From an uncultured Clostridia bacterium (GTDB taxonomy: Bacteria > Bacillota > Clostridia > Christensenellales > Aristaeellaceae), in assembly GCA_944363005.1 (NCBI GenBank), contig CALVTV010000213.1, positions 1 to 6,845 of the forward strand: a stretch of 6,845 nucleotides of DNA, given 5' to 3'. The notes beneath the pieces were generated by a model. That model was not told the origin of the DNA and made no database searches. It saw only the letters and a list, made by a program, of their open reading frames with translations. Position 1 is the stretch's first letter. Each line of letters starts with the position of its first letter. Of the stretch, positions 1-6,845 are shown one piece after another. A program made the translations under genes and the position numbers.

Positions 1-3000
1 GAAGCCGTCCGCGCGCACGGTGTAATACGCGCAATAGTACGCCGCCGGCCGGTGCACCTTGTACCAGGCAATGCGCAGCGCCATGGTCACATAGGCAACC
101 GCATGTCCCTTGGGGAACATGTACTTGATCTTCTTGCACGCGCCAATGAACCAGTCGGGCACGTTGTGCTCGATCATCGCCTGCTCCATCTCCGGCTTGA
201 GTCCCTTGCCCTTGCGCACGGATTCCATGGTATCAAACGCCATTTTGGGTGCCACGCCGTAATCCATAAGCGCGTTCATGATGTCGTCGCGGCAGCAGAT
301 ACAGGAGGCCAGCGGCGCAATGCCGGCCTTGATGATATCCTGCGCGTTGCCGATCCACACGTCCGTGCCGTGCGAAAGGCCGGAAATGCGGATGAGTTCC
401 TCCATGGTGGTGGGCTTGGTTTCCTCGAGCATCTGGCGGACAAAGCGCGTTCCAAACTCCGGCACGCCGTAGGTACCGGTCTTGGACCCGATCTGCTCCG
501 GCGTGACGCCCAGCGCATCCGTCCCCGAGAACAGGGAAATGACGTCGGGATCGGTCAGCGGGAGCGTGCGCGCGTCGATGCCCGTCAGGTCCATCAGCAT
601 GCGGATCATCGTCGGGTCGTCGTGACCGAGCACGTCGAGTTTGACGAGCACGTCGTGCATGGAACCGAAATCGTAATGGGTGGTGATGACCGGACTGGTC
701 ATGTCGTTGGCCGGGTGCTGAATGGCGACAAACTGCTGGATTTCGTATTCCTTGGGCAGCACGACCATGCCCGCCGGGTGCTGGCCCGTCGTGCGCTTGA
801 TGCCCACACAGCCCAGCGCAAGCCGGTTCATCTCCGCCTCCGAGAGCGTAAGTTCGCGCTCCTCGCAATATTTTTTCACGTAACCATAGGCCGTCTTGTC
901 CGCCAGCGTGCCGATGGTTCCGGCGCGGTAACAGTACCCCTTGCCAAAGAGTTCTTCGATGTAGGCGTGCGCGCGCGGCTGATAGACGCCGGAGAAGTTC
1001 AAATCGATATCCGGCACCTTGTCACCCTTGAATCCCAGAAAGACCTCGAACGGAATGTCGAACCCGTCGCGGAAGAGCTCCGCACCGCACTGCGGGCACA
1101 TCTTGACCGGCAAGTCAACGCCAACCTTGTACTTTTGCTTGTCCACGTCAAACGTGTACCACTTGCACTTCGGGCAGCGGTAATGCGGCGGCAAGGCATT
1201 GACCTCGGAAATGCCGACCAGGTGCGCCACATACGAGGAACCGACACTGCCACGCGAACCGACCAGATAGCCGTCGGCGTTCGACTTTTTGACCAGCTTT
1301 TCCGCGATATTGTAAAGTGTGCCGTATCCGTAACCCAGGATGGAGGAAAGCTCCTTCTCCTTGCGGGCAACGACGATTTCCGGCGGATTGTCGCCGAACC
1401 ACTCGCGAATCTGCGTCTCACAGAGGTTGCGAATGTTGTCCGCAGCGTCCGGCCAGAACGGCTGGAACGTCTCCTTGCCCTCCGGATGCTTGGGATACAG
1501 GCCCACCTCCCCGATGCGCGCGGCAATCTTCGCCGGGTTGTCGATGACGACCTCCTCGGCCTTTTCCTTGCCCAGATAGGCGAACTCTTCCAGCATCTCC
1601 TGTGTGGTCTTGAAGTAGAGGGGCGGCTGATCGTCGGCATCCTTGAATCCATGTGCAGCCTGGATGATCGCGCGGAATTTTGCGTCCTTGGGGTCAAGGA
1701 AGTGCACGTCGCCCGTCGCCACGACGGGAATGCCCAGCTGTTCGCCCAACCAGACGATCTTGCGGTTGAAGTCGCGCAGCTGTTCCTCGTCCTCCGCTGT
1801 GCCCTCGCGCAGCATAAATGCATTGTTGCCGATGGGCTGAATTTCCAAATAATCGTAAAACCGCGCAATCCGTTTGAGCTCGGTGTCATTTTTTCCGTCC
1901 ACCACGGCCCGGAACAGCTCTCCCGCTTCACAGGCCGAGCCGACAATAATGCCCTTGCGGTACTTCTGCAAAATCTCGCGCGGGGTATGCGGCTTGCGGC
2001 TGAAATAGTTCAGATGGCCTTCGGATACGATTTTATTGATGTTGGTGATGCCGTCCTGCTCGGCGGCCAGCAAGATGATGTGATACGAGTCTCCGATTGC
2101 GCCGCCGGTCAGCGCACTGTTGATATCGCAAATGCGGGTAACGCCCTTCTCCGCCGCCGTGTCAAGCATGCGGATGAGCATGTGCGCCGTGGCACGCGCG
2201 TCATGCACGGCCCGGTGCGCGTTCTTGAGGCTGATTCCAAGCGACTTGCAGACGGCGCCCAGTCTGTGGCTCTTGAGGCTGGGATACATGCGCCGGGAGA
2301 ACTCGAGCGTATCGATCACCGGCATGTGCACCTCGATGCCCAGACGCTTGGCTTCTTCGGTCAAAAAGGACGAGTCGAACTTGGCGTTGTGCGCCGCAAA
2401 CGCCGCATTGCCGATGAATTCGAGAAGCTTGGGAATCTCCGTCTCCGCCGTACCGGCATCGGCCACCATGGCATCGGTGATGCCGGTGATCTTCACCACC
2501 TCATCGGGAATCGGCTCCTGCGGGTTGACAAACCGGGAATACTCCTCGACGATCTGCCCATTGCGAATGCGCACGGCACCGATCTCCATGATGCGGTTTT
2601 TGCGCGGATTGAGGCCCGTCGTCTCAAAGTCTACGACCACGATCTCATCATTCAGCGCGCGTTCATCCGCATCGGTGACGACGGTCGTTACGTCGGTCAG
2701 GTATGCCTCTACGCCCGGGATCAGCTTGATCTTGTTCTTTTTGGCGGCACCAAACGCCTCCGGGAACGCCTGAACCACGCCGTGGTCTGTGATCGCCACG
2801 GCCGGATGTCCCCATTGCGCTGCGCGTTTGATGAGGTCGGACGCGGAGGACACGCCGTCCATCTCGCTCATGTTGGTGTGCATGTGCAGTTCAATGCGCT
2901 TTCGCTCGGCGGTGTCCTGGCGCATGGGCTTCTCGCGCGCATCAATGTCGAGCACCATCATCACCAGCCCGCGCTCAAAGCTGTCCATCTTCACGTCGCC

Positions 3001-3927
3001 ACGGACGGCAAACCACTTGCCCGGCTGCACAGCCGCGATGACGTCCTCGACGGCCTTCTTTTCCTCCTCCGTCGGCGGCCGCTCGTCGTCCTCCGAACTT
3101 GCGCCAAACCGCCCCTTTCGCGGCTTGTAGCGCAGGAACGCCTTGCACTTGATGGTATTCGTGTAGTCCGTGAGCGCAAAGGAGAGCAGCTGCATCTCGC
3201 CGCCGCGCAGTTCGCGCGTTTCCGCCGTGAGCACCTCGCCGCAGATGGTGACCTTGCTGGCTTCCTCGATCAACTCGCTGATCTCCAGCGGTTCCGACGT
3301 CACCGGCCGCCCCAAGATGGCCTTCGGCTTCTCTTTGGCCGCCTTGTGCTCCTCCTTTTCCACCTGCGCCTTTTGCTCCTGAATCATCTGCGCGATCGCG
3401 CGGGCATCCTCGTCCTTGCGCCTGCGCCGGATTTCCTCGAGCTGCTCTTCGCGCAGCTTGACCGCCTGAAACTGCACATGCACATCCGTGACAAACACGT
3501 TTTTGACCAGCAGCTCGATATAGCGGTCCACACCGGACTGCGTGAGAAACTTGGGCGCGATGTTCTGCGGAACGAGCACGGAGAGCACGTCACCCTTGCA
3601 CTCAAACTGAGCATCCTGCAAAAACGGCGCGCCGGACGGATGCTTGCGCTTGATGCTTCGCAGGATGAACGCCGCATACTTCTGCGGTTCTTGGCGGAAG
3701 TCGTCCGCCAACTGCGGCGAACGGATGACCAAATGCACGCGGATGGGCATGAAGTTGCGGCGAAGCGCACGCTGTACGGCCAAAAACGGGCCCTCCTCCA
3801 CGAGAACATCCGACGAAAAGCAGACCGTGATTTCCTCTCCGCTGCGGTTGGCCGTCACCCGATCGAGCGTCAGATGCCCGGCCAACGCCTTCGCCGGTCC
3901 GTCGAGCAGTGTTTCCCATTGTTCCAT
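1..3927 (-). CDS. polC: DNA polymerase III PolC-type alpha subunit, 3' end beyond window
   Basis: Gram-positive replicative DNA polymerase with built-in 3'-5' proofreading; it acts at the replication fork with the beta clamp. The frame is open for 1309 codons and runs off the left edge, so about 130 residues of a usual length near 1440 are missing. Visible in order: N-terminal domain (1-155); charged, probably coiled-coil linker (158-200); OB-fold (about 210-335) with an acidic insertion near 268-296; first PHP half with HMH at 348-350; DEDDh exonuclease inserted in the PHP domain, with D433, E435, D518, H571 and D576; second PHP half with GDVH ending at H742; polymerase with GSRGSVGSS at 890-898, a four-cysteine zinc-type site (C918, C921, C944, C947), catalytic PDID aspartates D973 and D975, and D1098 in KLDVLG. 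HPAGMVV (H1050) and FPKGHA (H1275) are also present. ATG 3927 is chosen over the in-frame ATG at 3933 because AGGTGG lies 7 bases before 3927 but only 1 base before 3933. No key residue is missing in the part seen. Confidence 0.97.
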   Translation of the reverse strand, partial: MEQWETLLDGPAKALAGHLTLDRVTANRSGEEITVCFSSDVLVEEGPFLAVQRALRRNFMPIRVHLVIRSPQLADDFRQEPQKYAAFILRSIKRKHPSGAPFLQDAQFECKGDVLSVLVPQNIAPKFLTQSGVDRYIELLVKNVFVTDVHVQFQAVKLREEQLEEIRRRRKDEDARAIAQMIQEQKAQVEKEEHKAAKEKPKAILGRPVTSEPLEISELIEEASKVTICGEVLTAETRELRGGEMQLLSFALTDYTNTIKCKAFLRYKPRKGRFGASSEDDERPPTEEEKKAVEDVIAAVQPGKWFAVRGDVKMDSFERGLVMMVLDIDAREKPMRQDTAERKRIELHMHTNMSEMDGVSSASDLIKRAAQWGHPAVAITDHGVVQAFPEAFGAAKKNKIKLIPGVEAYLTDVTTVVTDADERALNDEIVVVDFETTGLNPRKNRIMEIGAVRIRNGQIVEEYSRFVNPQEPIPDEVVKITGITDAMVADAGTAETEIPKLLEFIGNAAFAAHNAKFDSSFLTEEAKRLGIEVHMPVIDTLEFSRRMYPSLKSHRLGAVCKSLGISLKNAHRAVHDARATAHMLIRMLDTAAEKGVTRICDINSALTGGAIGDSYHIILLAAEQDGITNINKIVSEGHLNYFSRKPHTPREILQKYRKGIIVGSACEAGELFRAVVDGKNDTELKRIARFYDYLEIQPIGNNAFMLREGTAEDEEQLRDFNRKIVWLGEQLGIPVVATGDVHFLDPKDAKFRAIIQAAHGFKDADDQPPLYFKTTQEMLEEFAYLGKEKAEEVVIDNPAKIAARIGEVGLYPKHPEGKETFQPFWPDAADNIRNLCETQIREWFGDNPPEIVVARKEKELSSILGYGYGTLYNIAEKLVKKSNADGYLVGSRGSVGSSYVAHLVGISEVNALPPHYRCPKCKWYTFDVDKQKYKVGVDLPVKMCPQCGAELFRDGFDIPFEVFLGFKGDKVPDIDLNFSGVYQPRAHAYIEELFGKGYCYRAGTIGTLADKTAYGYVKKYCEERELTLSEAEMNRLALGCVGIKRTTGQHPAGMVVLPKEYEIQQFVAIQHPANDMTSPVITTHYDFGSMHDVLVKLDVLGHDDPTMIRMLMDLTGIDARTLPLTDPDVISLFSGTDALGVTPEQIGSKTGTYGVPEFGTRFVRQMLEETKPTTMEELIRISGLSHGTDVWIGNAQDIIKAGIAPLASCICCRDDIMNALMDYGVAPKMAFDTMESVRKGKGLKPEMEQAMIEHNVPDWFIGACKKIKYMFPKGHAVAYVTMALRIAWYKVHRPAAYYCAYYTVRADGF

Positions 3928-3934
3928 GTGCATT

Positions 3935-3941
3935 CCACCTC
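3935..3941 (-). promoter_or_regulatory. Ribosome binding site of polC
   Basis: The minus strand reads GAGGTGG here, a near match to the anti-Shine-Dalgarno complement with one T in place of A. It ends 7 bases before ATG 3927 and 1 base before the alternative in-frame ATG at 3933. This spacing decides the start in favour of 3927, so the protein begins MEQWETL rather than MHMEQWE. Confidence 0.7.
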
Positions 3942-3964
3942 ACGTATTCGCAACCATCGCTTGC

Positions 3965-3986
3965 CCCGCAGGGGCTCCCCAGCGGG
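3965..3986. repeat. Imperfect inverted repeat (potential hairpin) upstream of polC
   Basis: On the plus strand the arms CCCGC (3965-3969) and GCGGG (3982-3986) are complementary, followed inward by an A-A mismatch and then GGGG/CCCC (3971-3974 and 3977-3980). Allowing a four-base loop gives a stem of five plus three GC-rich pairs. Neither side is followed by a T tract, so it does not fit an intrinsic terminator. It ends 37 bases before the polC start codon, within the untranslated leader. An alternative pairing, GCCCC/GGGGC (3963-3967 with 3971-3975), competes with it. Function unknown; it could be an mRNA structure or a protein-binding palindrome. Confidence 0.55.
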
Positions 3987-4055
3987 AAGAAAAGGCGCCG
4001 CCTCCGACCGGCCGGTTTTGTTCGCCTTCCGGGAAGCGCGCGCCGTTATCAGGCT

Positions 4056-5108
4056 TTATCCAAGCATGCTCTTGATCTCGTCCACGAGAATCTGCGCCAG
4101 ATCGCCGGTGACCTTGCGCGGGGCTTCGCCTTTTTTGATCAGCAGTCCCGCGCCATTTCCACCGCCGCAGATGCCAATATCGGCCTCCCGCGCCTCGCCG
4201 GGGCCGTTGACCACACAACCCATCACCGCCACTTTGAACGGCACATGTACGCCCGCCAGTTCCTTTTGCACGCGCGTCATGATGCCGCCCACGTCAATGC
4301 ATGTGCGGCCGCACGTCGGGCAGGAAACATACTGCACACAGTCCGTGCGCAGGCCCACATCCTGCAAAATCTCAATGCCAGCCGGAGGCTCCAGGCACGG
4401 ATCGCCCGTTAGCGAGACGCGAATCGTATCCCCGATGCCGTCAAGAAGCAACGCGCCGATACCAATGGCGCTCTTGATCCGGCCTTGTTCGGGGAGTCCC
4501 GCCTCCGTGACACCCAGATGCAGCGGATAATCGCACTGCTGGCTGGCCAGGCGATACGCCGCCACCGTGTCCGGCACGTTACTCGCTTTCATGGAGAGCA
4601 CCATGTCAAAAAACCCGCAGCGCTCAAGCATTCTCGCGTGGTTGAGTGCGCTCTCGACCATGCCCTGCGGCGTCGGTCCGCCGTACTTGGCCAGAATGTC
4701 CTTTTCGACCGAACCGGAATTGACGCCGATGCGCACGGGGATGTGGTGCGCCTTGACGCAGTCCGCCAGAACGCGTACATTCTGCTCCCCACCGATGTTG
4801 CCGGGATTGATGCGCAGCTTGTGAATGCCGTTTTCCACGGCGGCCAGGGCCAGCTTATGATCAAAGTGGATGTCCGCTACCAGCGGAACGGGACTTGCAT
4901 CCACCAATGCACGCACAGCCTTGGCGCACGCCTCATTGTACACGGACACGCGCACGATGTCCGCGCCCGCAATGGCCAGCGCCCGAATTTGGGAGAGCGT
5001 CGCCTCCACGTCCGCCGTATCCGTATTGGTCATGGACTGCACGCTTACCGGCGCACCGCCGCCAATGAGCACATTGCCCACCTTGACTTGTCTGGTCTTC
5101 TTCGCCAT
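4056..5108 (-). CDS. ispG: 4-hydroxy-3-methylbut-2-enyl diphosphate synthase (flavodoxin/ferredoxin), IspG/GcpE
   Basis: Cytoplasmic iron-sulfur enzyme of the MEP isoprenoid pathway. It reductively opens the ring of 2-C-methyl-D-erythritol 2,4-cyclodiphosphate to give HMBPP. The 350-residue product has the usual length of the short bacterial form: an N-terminal TIM barrel (about 1-250, with VQSMTNTDT near 23-31, ADIHFDHKLA near 78-87 and LRINPGNIGG at 98-107) and a C-terminal iron-sulfur domain. The [4Fe-4S] ligands are visible as C263 and C266 in SCPTCGR, C298 in MGCVVNGPGEA, and E305 of the same motif as the expected fourth ligand. ATG 5108 is preceded by AAGGAGAG at good spacing, and the protein begins MAKKTRQVKVG, a normal start for the family. 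It lies 30 bases after rseP and 128 bases before polC, and shares its pathway with dxr in the same cluster. No defect is seen. Confidence 0.98.
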   Translation of the reverse strand: MAKKTRQVKVGNVLIGGGAPVSVQSMTNTDTADVEATLSQIRALAIAGADIVRVSVYNEACAKAVRALVDASPVPLVADIHFDHKLALAAVENGIHKLRINPGNIGGEQNVRVLADCVKAHHIPVRIGVNSGSVEKDILAKYGGPTPQGMVESALNHARMLERCGFFDMVLSMKASNVPDTVAAYRLASQQCDYPLHLGVTEAGLPEQGRIKSAIGIGALLLDGIGDTIRVSLTGDPCLEPPAGIEILQDVGLRTDCVQYVSCPTCGRTCIDVGGIMTRVQKELAGVHVPFKVAVMGCVVNGPGEAREADIGICGGGNGAGLLIKKGEAPRKVTGDLAQILVDEIKSMLG

Positions 5109-5115
5109 AGCCCGA

Positions 5116-5123
5116 CTCTCCTT
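5116..5123 (-). promoter_or_regulatory. Ribosome binding site of ispG
   Basis: The minus strand reads AAGGAGAG. The AGGAG core ends 9 bases before ATG 5108. It lies within the 30-base gap after the rseP stop codon, consistent with translation from a shared transcript. Confidence 0.75.
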
Positions 5124-5138
5124 CGTTCTCCTCGTCCA

Positions 5139-6158
5139 TCAGTGCACAAAGAACATCATGATGTCCTTGTACGTGAGCACCACCATCAGCCCCATCAGCA
5201 GGCACAATCCGGCAAAGTGAATGCCGCCCTCCAGTTCGCGCCGGACGGGCTTCCTGCGCACGCCCTCAACCAGCAAAAACAGCAGACGGCTTCCGTCGAG
5301 TCCCGGAATGGGCAGCAGGTTCATCACGCCCAGATTCACGCTGATCATCGCGATCAATTCCAAATAGACATCCAGTCCGCCTTGCTGGGTGACCTCCTGA
5401 ATGACGTACACCGTGCCCACCGGGCCGGTGACTTCGTCCACGCCCTCACCTTTGAAAATCATGTTTTTGAGCGCATCCACAATCAATTTGACGCTCTCCA
5501 CGTTGTAGCGAACAGAAAAAGGAATGCTCTCCATCAGCGAAACGCGAACGCGCTCTTGCGCAAAGGTAAAGCCCACGCGATAGCGCCCCGCCTCTTCGTC
5601 ATAAAACGGGGTTAGAACGATGTCCATCTTCTGTCCATCGCGCTCAACGCTCAGCGTCACAGCCTCTCCCCGGGAATCGGCGATGGCCTGCGTCACATCC
5701 TGGCTGCTCAGAATGTCCACGCCGTTGACGGAGAGCAGCTCATCGCCCACCATCAATCCGGCTTCCATCGCATTTTCCTCGACTTCCGCCACGCGCGGCA
5801 CGACGGTCATCAGCCCGATGGCGCTCAGGTAGAGCACAATCACCACAAGCGCCACCGCAAAATTCATGAGCGGTCCGCTGGCGACGGTCACCGCGCGCTT
5901 CCATACCGGATAATTGTTGAAGCAGCGGGCATCGGTCACCTCCTGATCCTCGCCGTAGAACTGGCAAAAGCCGCCGATGGGCAAAAGCCGAAGCGAGAAC
6001 AGGGTGCCCCTTTTGCTGCGCCTTTGCAACAGCAGCGGCCCCATGCCCATGGAAAACTCCTGCACGTCAATGCCGCAGGCGCGCGCCGCCCAGAAATGCC
6101 CCGCCTCGTGCGCCATGATCAACACACCCAGCAGAAGCAACGCCAACAATACATGCAT
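5139..6158 (-). CDS. rseP: RseP/RasP-type site-2 intramembrane zinc metalloprotease
   Basis: Polytopic membrane protease (family M50) that cuts membrane-spanning segments, typically of anti-sigma factors and leftover signal peptides. The 339-residue protein opens with a hydrophobic helix carrying the zinc-binding HEAGH at 17-21. Next come GPLMNF at 95-100 in a second helix (about 92-115), a single PDZ domain (about 118-185, with AGLMVGDELLSVNG), and a third helix with NLLPIPGLDG at 280-289, whose D288 is the expected third zinc ligand. A final helix lies near 313-330. One PDZ domain is the usual Gram-positive form; E. coli RseP has two. The motif reads LDGS where many homologues have LDGG, a mild change. 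ATG 6158 is preferred over an in-frame TTG at 6167, which lies only 2 bases from the GGAGG; starting at 6158 puts HExxH at the usual depth. The actual substrate is not evident from the window. Confidence 0.96.
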   Translation of the reverse strand: MHVLLALLLLGVLIMAHEAGHFWAARACGIDVQEFSMGMGPLLLQRRSKRGTLFSLRLLPIGGFCQFYGEDQEVTDARCFNNYPVWKRAVTVASGPLMNFAVALVVIVLYLSAIGLMTVVPRVAEVEENAMEAGLMVGDELLSVNGVDILSSQDVTQAIADSRGEAVTLSVERDGQKMDIVLTPFYDEEAGRYRVGFTFAQERVRVSLMESIPFSVRYNVESVKLIVDALKNMIFKGEGVDEVTGPVGTVYVIQEVTQQGGLDVYLELIAMISVNLGVMNLLPIPGLDGSRLLFLLVEGVRRKPVRRELEGGIHFAGLCLLMGLMVVLTYKDIMMFFVH

Positions 6159-6169
6159 GAAATTCAAAA

Positions 6170-6176
6170 CCTCCTG
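6170..6176 (-). promoter_or_regulatory. Ribosome binding site of rseP
   Basis: The minus strand reads CAGGAGG, starting 3 bases after the dxr stop codon TAA. It is 11 bases from ATG 6158, slightly long, and only 2 bases from the in-frame TTG at 6167, which is too close. This supports ATG 6158 and suggests re-initiation or coupling after dxr translation. Confidence 0.75.
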
Positions 6177-6179
6177 AGA

Positions 6180-6845
6180 TTACAACGCGTAACGATCCGT
6201 ACCCAACAGCGAACGCGCTTTTTCGCGCGCGAGACGGTCGCTTTCAAGCACCTGCTCCAGCGTCGGATGCGCGCAGACAGGCACGGCCTGCATCGTCTCC
6301 TCGACCAGCTGAGCGATCTGCCCAAAGCGAATGCGGTCGCTCAGGAAGGCATCCACAGCCACCTCATTGGCGCCGTTGAGAATCGCCCCCATCGTGCCGC
6401 CCGCAGCCAATGCCTGATAAGCCAGCCCCAATCCCGGGAACCGCGAAAGATCCGGCTCTTCAAACGTCAGCGCGCGCATCTTCGAAAAGTCAAGCCGCTC
6501 CGCCCCCGTACAGAGGCGCTCGGGCCAGCTCATCGCATAGAGAATCGGCAGGCGCATATCCGGCGTGCCCAGCTGCGCGATGACCGCGCCGTCCGCATAT
6601 TCGACCATAGAGTGTATGACGCTCTGCGGATGAATCAGCACGTCGATTTTCTCCGCCGGCATATCAAAGAGCCAGCGCGCCTCGATCACCTCAAGCGCCT
6701 TGTTCATCATCGATGCGGAATCAATCGGGATCTTGCGGCCCATATTCCAGTTGGGGTGCTTGAGCGCCTGTTCCTCGGTCGCTTTCATGATGTCCTCTGC
6801 TTTCCATGTGCGGAACGGTCCGCCGCTGGCCGTCAGGATCAACCG
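6180..6845 (-). CDS. dxr: 1-deoxy-D-xylulose 5-phosphate reductoisomerase, 5' part beyond window
   Basis: NADPH-dependent cytoplasmic enzyme that turns 1-deoxy-D-xylulose 5-phosphate into 2-C-methyl-D-erythritol 4-phosphate, the committed step of the MEP pathway and the target of fosmidomycin. The window holds the last 221 codons plus TAA; about 180 residues, including the NADPH-binding domain and the metal-binding acidic residues before this point, lie off the right edge. Numbering the first codon in the window as 1, visible motifs are ASGGPFR (6-12, S7 matching E. coli Ser186), the flexible active-site loop HPNWNMGRK (30-38, W33 matching Trp212), and SASMMNKALE (43-52) with substrate and metal ligands S43, N48, K49 and E52. 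HPQSVIHSMVEY and QLGTPDMRLPI follow, then the C-terminal helical domain with LNGANEVAVDAFL. No stop or frameshift interrupts it. It is followed after 21 bases by rseP, the usual order in Firmicutes, where uppS and cdsA would be expected upstream. Confidence 0.97.
   Translation of the reverse strand, partial: RLILTASGGPFRTWKAEDIMKATEEQALKHPNWNMGRKIPIDSASMMNKALEVIEARWLFDMPAEKIDVLIHPQSVIHSMVEYADGAVIAQLGTPDMRLPILYAMSWPERLCTGAERLDFSKMRALTFEEPDLSRFPGLGLAYQALAAGGTMGAILNGANEVAVDAFLSDRIRFGQIAQLVEETMQAVPVCAHPTLEQVLESDRLAREKARSLLGTDRYAL

Larger units (their letters stand above)
3928..4055 (-). other. 128-base intergenic leader between ispG and polC
   Basis: This is the only sizeable gap in the window. 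Reading on the minus strand it holds, in order: a short palindrome CTTCCCGGAAG (4036-4026), the palindrome ACCGGCCGGT (4016-4007), a weak stem AGGC/GCCT followed by TTTTCTT (4003-3987), a 22-base imperfect inverted repeat (3986-3965), and the polC ribosome binding site. I see no convincing -35/-10 promoter pair and no strong intrinsic terminator, so read-through from ispG into polC is likely. Whether the hairpins tune polC expression cannot be told from sequence alone. No small open frame with a good start site is evident on either strand. Confidence 0.6.

Noticed and set aside
999..1946. 315-codon minus-strand open frame inside polC
   Set aside because: It is in a different frame from the well-supported polC reading, has low-complexity Arg and Ser-rich composition, and no family match.
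3602..3943. Minus-strand open frame overlapping the polC start region
   Set aside because: It is out of frame with polC, whose N-terminal domain reads continuously from ATG 3927 with a suitable ribosome binding site. The alternative product has no recognisable features.
3965..3986. Intrinsic transcription terminator
   Set aside because: The hairpin has no T tract on its 3' side on either strand, so it was recorded as an inverted repeat only.
3940..4218. Minus-strand open frame across the ispG end and the gap
   Set aside because: Most of it is a frame-shifted shadow of the ispG C-terminus, and its Gly and Arg-rich product has no family character.
52..4530. 1492-codon plus-strand open frame
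   Set aside because: It lies opposite polC and ispG, whose minus-strand products match their families along their full visible length. The antisense translation shows no domain, begins at a GTG inside polC, and ends at no natural boundary.
4485..5615. 376-codon plus-strand open frame opposite ispG and rseP
   Set aside because: It is in codon register with both genes on the other strand, spans their junction, is rich in His, Arg and Gln, and has no recognisable family. Codon bias explains it.
6159..6167. TTG at 6167 as the rseP start, adding MNF to the N-terminus
   Set aside because: The GGAGG would lie only 2 bases from the TTG. ATG 6158 has workable spacing and gives the usual N-terminus of the family.

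Overview
This window is a conserved housekeeping region from a Gram-positive bacterium. It was read on the minus strand, where all four genes lie head to tail. In transcription order (right to left) they are: dxr (3' part only), rseP (complete), ispG (complete) and polC (start present, 3' end beyond the left edge). Possession of PolC, the exonuclease-containing replicative polymerase of Firmicutes, points to that phylum. The order dxr-rseP-ispG-polC, with ispG directly before polC, is the arrangement I associate with Clostridia; in Bacillus proS sits in the place of ispG. The DNA is clearly GC-rich with GC-biased third codon positions, which suggests a high-GC, possibly uncultured, clostridial lineage. 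I cannot name a genus.

Layout: 6845-6180 is the catalytic and C-terminal part of 1-deoxy-D-xylulose-5-phosphate reductoisomerase. After a 21-base gap, 6158-5139 encodes the RseP/RasP site-2 intramembrane metalloprotease. After a 30-base gap, 5108-4056 encodes the [4Fe-4S] enzyme IspG. A longer 128-base gap (4055-3928) rich in short inverted repeats follows. Finally, 3927-1 encodes the first 1309 residues of DNA polymerase III PolC, open to the window edge without a stop or frameshift.

How the genes work together: Dxr and IspG catalyse the first committed and the penultimate steps of the MEP (non-mevalonate) isoprenoid pathway, which supplies undecaprenyl carriers for the cell wall. RseP cleaves membrane-embedded substrates such as anti-sigma factors. 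PolC replicates the chromosome. The short gaps and well-placed ribosome binding sites suggest that at least dxr, rseP and ispG are co-transcribed. polC is probably in the same transcript but is separated by the structured gap.

I found no mobile element, CRISPR array, RNA gene, phage gene or plus-strand gene, and no credible new system. The items most worth a second look are a 22-base inverted repeat in the polC leader, an acidic insertion in the PolC OB-fold, and a very long antisense open frame that codon bias explains.
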